DNA from: an uncultured bacterium
GTDB taxonomy: Bacteria > Cyanobacteriota > Vampirovibrionia > Gastranaerophilales > Gastranaerophilaceae
Assembly (NCBI GenBank): GCA_948684385.1
Contig: CAPQCU010000029.1
Coordinates: 1 to 15,834 of the forward strand
DNA length: 15,834 bases
Reading direction: 5' to 3'
In this document: piece by piece, positions 14,316 to 15,834 of the stretch
Layout: each line of letters opens with the position of its first letter
How positions within the stretch are numbered: position 1 is the stretch's first letter
Translations under genes and position numbers: made by a program
Notes under the pieces: model-generated
Database searches by the model: none
What the model saw: the letters and a program-made list of their open reading frames with translations, nothing else
Told to the model about the DNA's origin: nothing

Positions 14316-14849
14316 TCAAGCGTTTGCGTTAGGAAAGACCTCTCCGCTTTGAATATAAATTTCAAACTCTTCCTGAATATTTACACTTGAAGCCGTGATA
14401 ACATAATCATCAAAATGAAACTTCTTAAACTTCTGTGCAGGCTTACCGAGCTTGTATTCAGCTTCGTACTTAGTCCATTCATTGTAAAACTCTTCTAAAG
14501 TGTTGCACTTAAATCCCATACGTTTAGAGATTTGTTCAAACTCGCGAAGCCTGATTTTTTCTATATCCACACCGCAGTCAAAATCAGAAAAAGCAAGCGC
14601 AACAAAATCTTCGCTATGGCTGATGCTAAAAAATTTCTCTCTGTTTTTAAGAAACGGCTTTTTCCCGTTAAAGACAATTTCTCTATCTTCAATACCGTAG
14701 AAATCTCTAAGAATTCTATCGACCATTAAATAAGAGAAGCAGTGTTGGTTCCATTTCTTAGGATTAGAAATCTCTTTTTTCTGAAACTCGCGTAAAAGTT
14801 CCATGTGCACATTATCTGCATCAACTATTTCAATAACAAAAATATCCAT
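14316..14849 (-). CDS. 4'-phosphopantetheinyl transferase (Sfp type)
   Basis: This enzyme moves the 4'-phosphopantetheine arm of CoA to a Ser of acyl, peptidyl or aryl carrier proteins. The start is set at MDIFVIEIVD, giving 177 residues; a TTG six codons upstream is possible, and neither has a ribosome binding site. Family motifs are present in order: GKKPFL (72-77), FSISHS (84-89), GVDIEKI (103-109, with Mg-binding Asp105 and Glu107), and WTKYEAEYKLGK (135-146, with Glu139 and Lys143). The N-terminal half is shortened compared with Sfp of about 220 residues, so the two-lobe form is compact. It could serve fatty-acid ACP or a secondary-metabolite carrier protein; no synthase is nearby. It has its own predicted promoter, with the G-tract motif lying over the -35 region. 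Confidence 0.9.
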   Translation of the reverse strand: MDIFVIEIVDADNVHMELLREFQKKEISNPKKWNQHCFSYLMVDRILRDFYGIEDREIVFNGKKPFLKNREKFFSISHSEDFVALAFSDFDCGVDIEKIRLREFEQISKRMGFKCNTLEEFYNEWTKYEAEYKLGKPAQKFKKFHFDDYVITASSVNIQEEFEIYIQSGEVFPNANA

Positions 14850-14855
14850 AATAAG

Positions 14856-14884
14856 ATTATAAAACAAAGGGGTAAAGGGGTAAA
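14856..14884 (-). promoter_or_regulatory. Promoter of the phosphopantetheinyl transferase gene, possibly leaderless
   Basis: On the - strand TTTACC (14884-14879), 17 bases, TATAAT (14861-14856). The -10 box ends 6 bases before the A of the ATG at 14849, so transcription may begin at or very near the start codon. That would fit the lack of a ribosome binding site. Confidence 0.5.
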
Positions 14885-14893
14885 GGGGAGGGG
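14869..14893 (+). repeat. G-quadruplex-type motif, four GGGG tracts
   Basis: GGGG occurs at 14869-14872, 14877-14880, 14885-14888 and 14890-14893, with loops TAAA, TAAA and A. This meets the standard pattern for an intramolecular quadruplex with four layers. In this AT-rich sequence it stands out strongly. It lies on the template strand of the phosphopantetheinyl transferase gene and overlaps that gene's predicted -35 region. Confidence 0.8.
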
Positions 14894-14904
14894 TAAAGAG
14901 ATAA

Positions 14905-14940
14905 GAAAAAAGGCGGACACGCTTTCGCGTTGCCCACCTT
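14905..14940 (-). terminator. Intrinsic terminator of fusA
   Basis: Read on the - strand, AAGGTGGGCAACGC pairs with GCGTGTCCGCCTT around a GAAA loop. This is about 13 pairs with two G-U pairs and one bulged A, followed by a run of T. It lies 22 bases after the fusA stop and insulates the gene from the phosphopantetheinyl transferase gene. Confidence 0.88.
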
Positions 14941-14962
14941 ACTTTTGTTATATTTCTAACAA

Positions 14963-15834
14963 CTATTTACTAGCTCCCGCTTTTTCGATAATTTCTTTTT
15001 CGATATTAGCTGGAACTTGTTCGTAGCACTGGAATTCCATAGAGAATGTACCACGACCCTGAGTGTTAGATCTCAAGTCAGTTGCATAACCGAACATGTT
15101 TGCAAGAGGTACTAAACCTCTAACGATTACGTTACCTGTGTTTCCAAGAGGTTCCTGACCTTCAACACGTCCGCGTCTTCTTGAAATATCACCGATGATT
15201 GTACCTGTAAATTCATCCGGAATTTCGATTTCAACTTTCATCATAGGTTCTAAGATGCAAGGCTGTGCTTTTCTTGTACCTTCCTTGATAGCCATAGAAC
15301 CGGCAATCTTGAACGCCATTTCAGAAGAGTCAACTTCGTGGTAAGAACCATCATAAAGTTCAACCTTAACGTCAATCATAGGATATCCTGCTAAAATACC
15401 GCCTTCAAGAGCTTCTTGCATACCTTTTCTTGCAGGTTCGATGTATTCTTTAGGAATAGCACCACCGACGATTTTGTTTTCGAATACGAACCCTGCATTT
15501 TCTTCAGCAGGAGAAATTCTGATTTTAACGTGACCGTATTGACCTTTACCACCTGACTGACGAGCAAATTTAGAATCCTGATCAGCATTTCCTCTGATTG
15601 TTTCTCTGTAAGCAACCTGCGGTTTACCGATGTTAGCCTCTACTTTGAATTCTCTTAACATACGGTCAACAATAATATCTAAGTGAAGTTCACCCATACC
15701 TGAAATAATTGTTTGACCTGTTTCTACATCAGATTTAACTCTGAATGAAGGATCTTCTTCTGCAAGTTTCTGAAGAGCAATACCCATTTTATCCTGGTCA
15801 GCTTTTGTTTTTGGTTCAATCGCAACAGAGATAA
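14963..15834 (-). CDS. fusA: Elongation factor G, C-terminal part (5' end beyond the window)
   Basis: About 290 C-terminal residues are visible. The open frame continues past the internal Met at 15787 to the right edge with the EF-G-like ISVAIEPKTKADQDKMGIAL, so this is a partial gene and 15787 is not the start. Domain III ends with ETGQTIISGMGELHLDIIVD. Domain IV contains GGKGQYGHVKIRI, and domain V contains CILEPMMKVEIEIPDEF, then IGDISRRRGRV and LRSNTQGRGTFSMEF. EF-G is the GTPase that moves tRNA and mRNA through the ribosome. The G domain is off-window. The gene is followed directly by a strong terminator rather than tuf, which is unlike the usual rpsL-rpsG-fusA-tuf order. It could be the str-operon copy after rearrangement or a second EF-G. 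Confidence 0.97.
   Translation of the reverse strand, partial: ISVAIEPKTKADQDKMGIALQKLAEEDPSFRVKSDVETGQTIISGMGELHLDIIVDRMLREFKVEANIGKPQVAYRETIRGNADQDSKFARQSGGKGQYGHVKIRISPAEENAGFVFENKIVGGAIPKEYIEPARKGMQEALEGGILAGYPMIDVKVELYDGSYHEVDSSEMAFKIAGSMAIKEGTRKAQPCILEPMMKVEIEIPDEFTGTIIGDISRRRGRVEGQEPLGNTGNVIVRGLVPLANMFGYATDLRSNTQGRGTFSMEFQCYEQVPANIEKEIIEKAGASK

Noticed and set aside
14869..14900. GGGGTAAA repeats as a CRISPR-like or iteron array
   Set aside because: The units are 8 bases with no spacers and too few copies; the G-tract reading is simpler.
15391..15615. Second - strand frame inside fusA
   Set aside because: It is a shifted frame within an unmistakable EF-G coding sequence.

Overview
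The window is AT-rich and gene-dense, with the genes of a flagellated, Gram-negative-type bacterium. It has a flagellar stator protein, a secretin-based export or pilus machine, and signal-peptide proteins of periplasmic type. Protein style and gene mix fit a gut Vampirovibrionia/Melainabacteria member (Gastranaerophilales). That assignment is an inference from overall character, not from a marker gene read in full.

Left part (1-2952, + strand): the end of motB opens the window. It overlaps by 4 bases a 201-residue gene of unknown function with an RNase H-like look. Next comes a 406-residue protein with short N-terminal repeats, an acidic linker and C-terminal HEAT-like repeats. A strong bidirectional terminator closes this block.

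Centre-left (2963-5571, - strand): a three-gene envelope-stress type module encodes a zinc-finger anti-sigma factor with one membrane segment, an ECF sigma factor, and a secreted Spy/CpxP-like protein. It is preceded by an ECF-type promoter, probably autoregulated. The layout recalls CnrYXH-type systems. To the right are a short-chain dehydrogenase and a small conserved protein. Between the module and the dehydrogenase lies an orphan + strand promoter followed by a terminator, a candidate small RNA.

Centre (5572-11532, - strand): a 149-base intergenic stretch rich in inverted repeats, then a compact operon for a type II secretion/type IV pilus-like machine. In transcription order this is a GspC/PilP-like inner-membrane protein, a secretin, a GspE/PilB ATPase with an unusual N-terminus, and a GspF/PilC platform protein. 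Pseudopilins and PilM/N/O or GspL/M partners are not in the window.

Right part (11732-15834): an unknown secreted protein (-), a membrane-anchored TPR protein (+, TTG start), a 57-residue unknown protein (-), a 4'-phosphopantetheinyl transferase (-) preceded by a G-quadruplex-type run of four GGGG tracts, a strong terminator, and the 3' part of fusA (-), which runs off the right edge.

Nothing in the window looks like an insertion sequence, phage, CRISPR array or tRNA/rRNA gene. The points most worth following are the ECF/anti-sigma/Spy module with its own promoter, the structured intergenic region after gspF, the G-quadruplex motif, and the C-terminally extended MotB with its overlapping partner gene.
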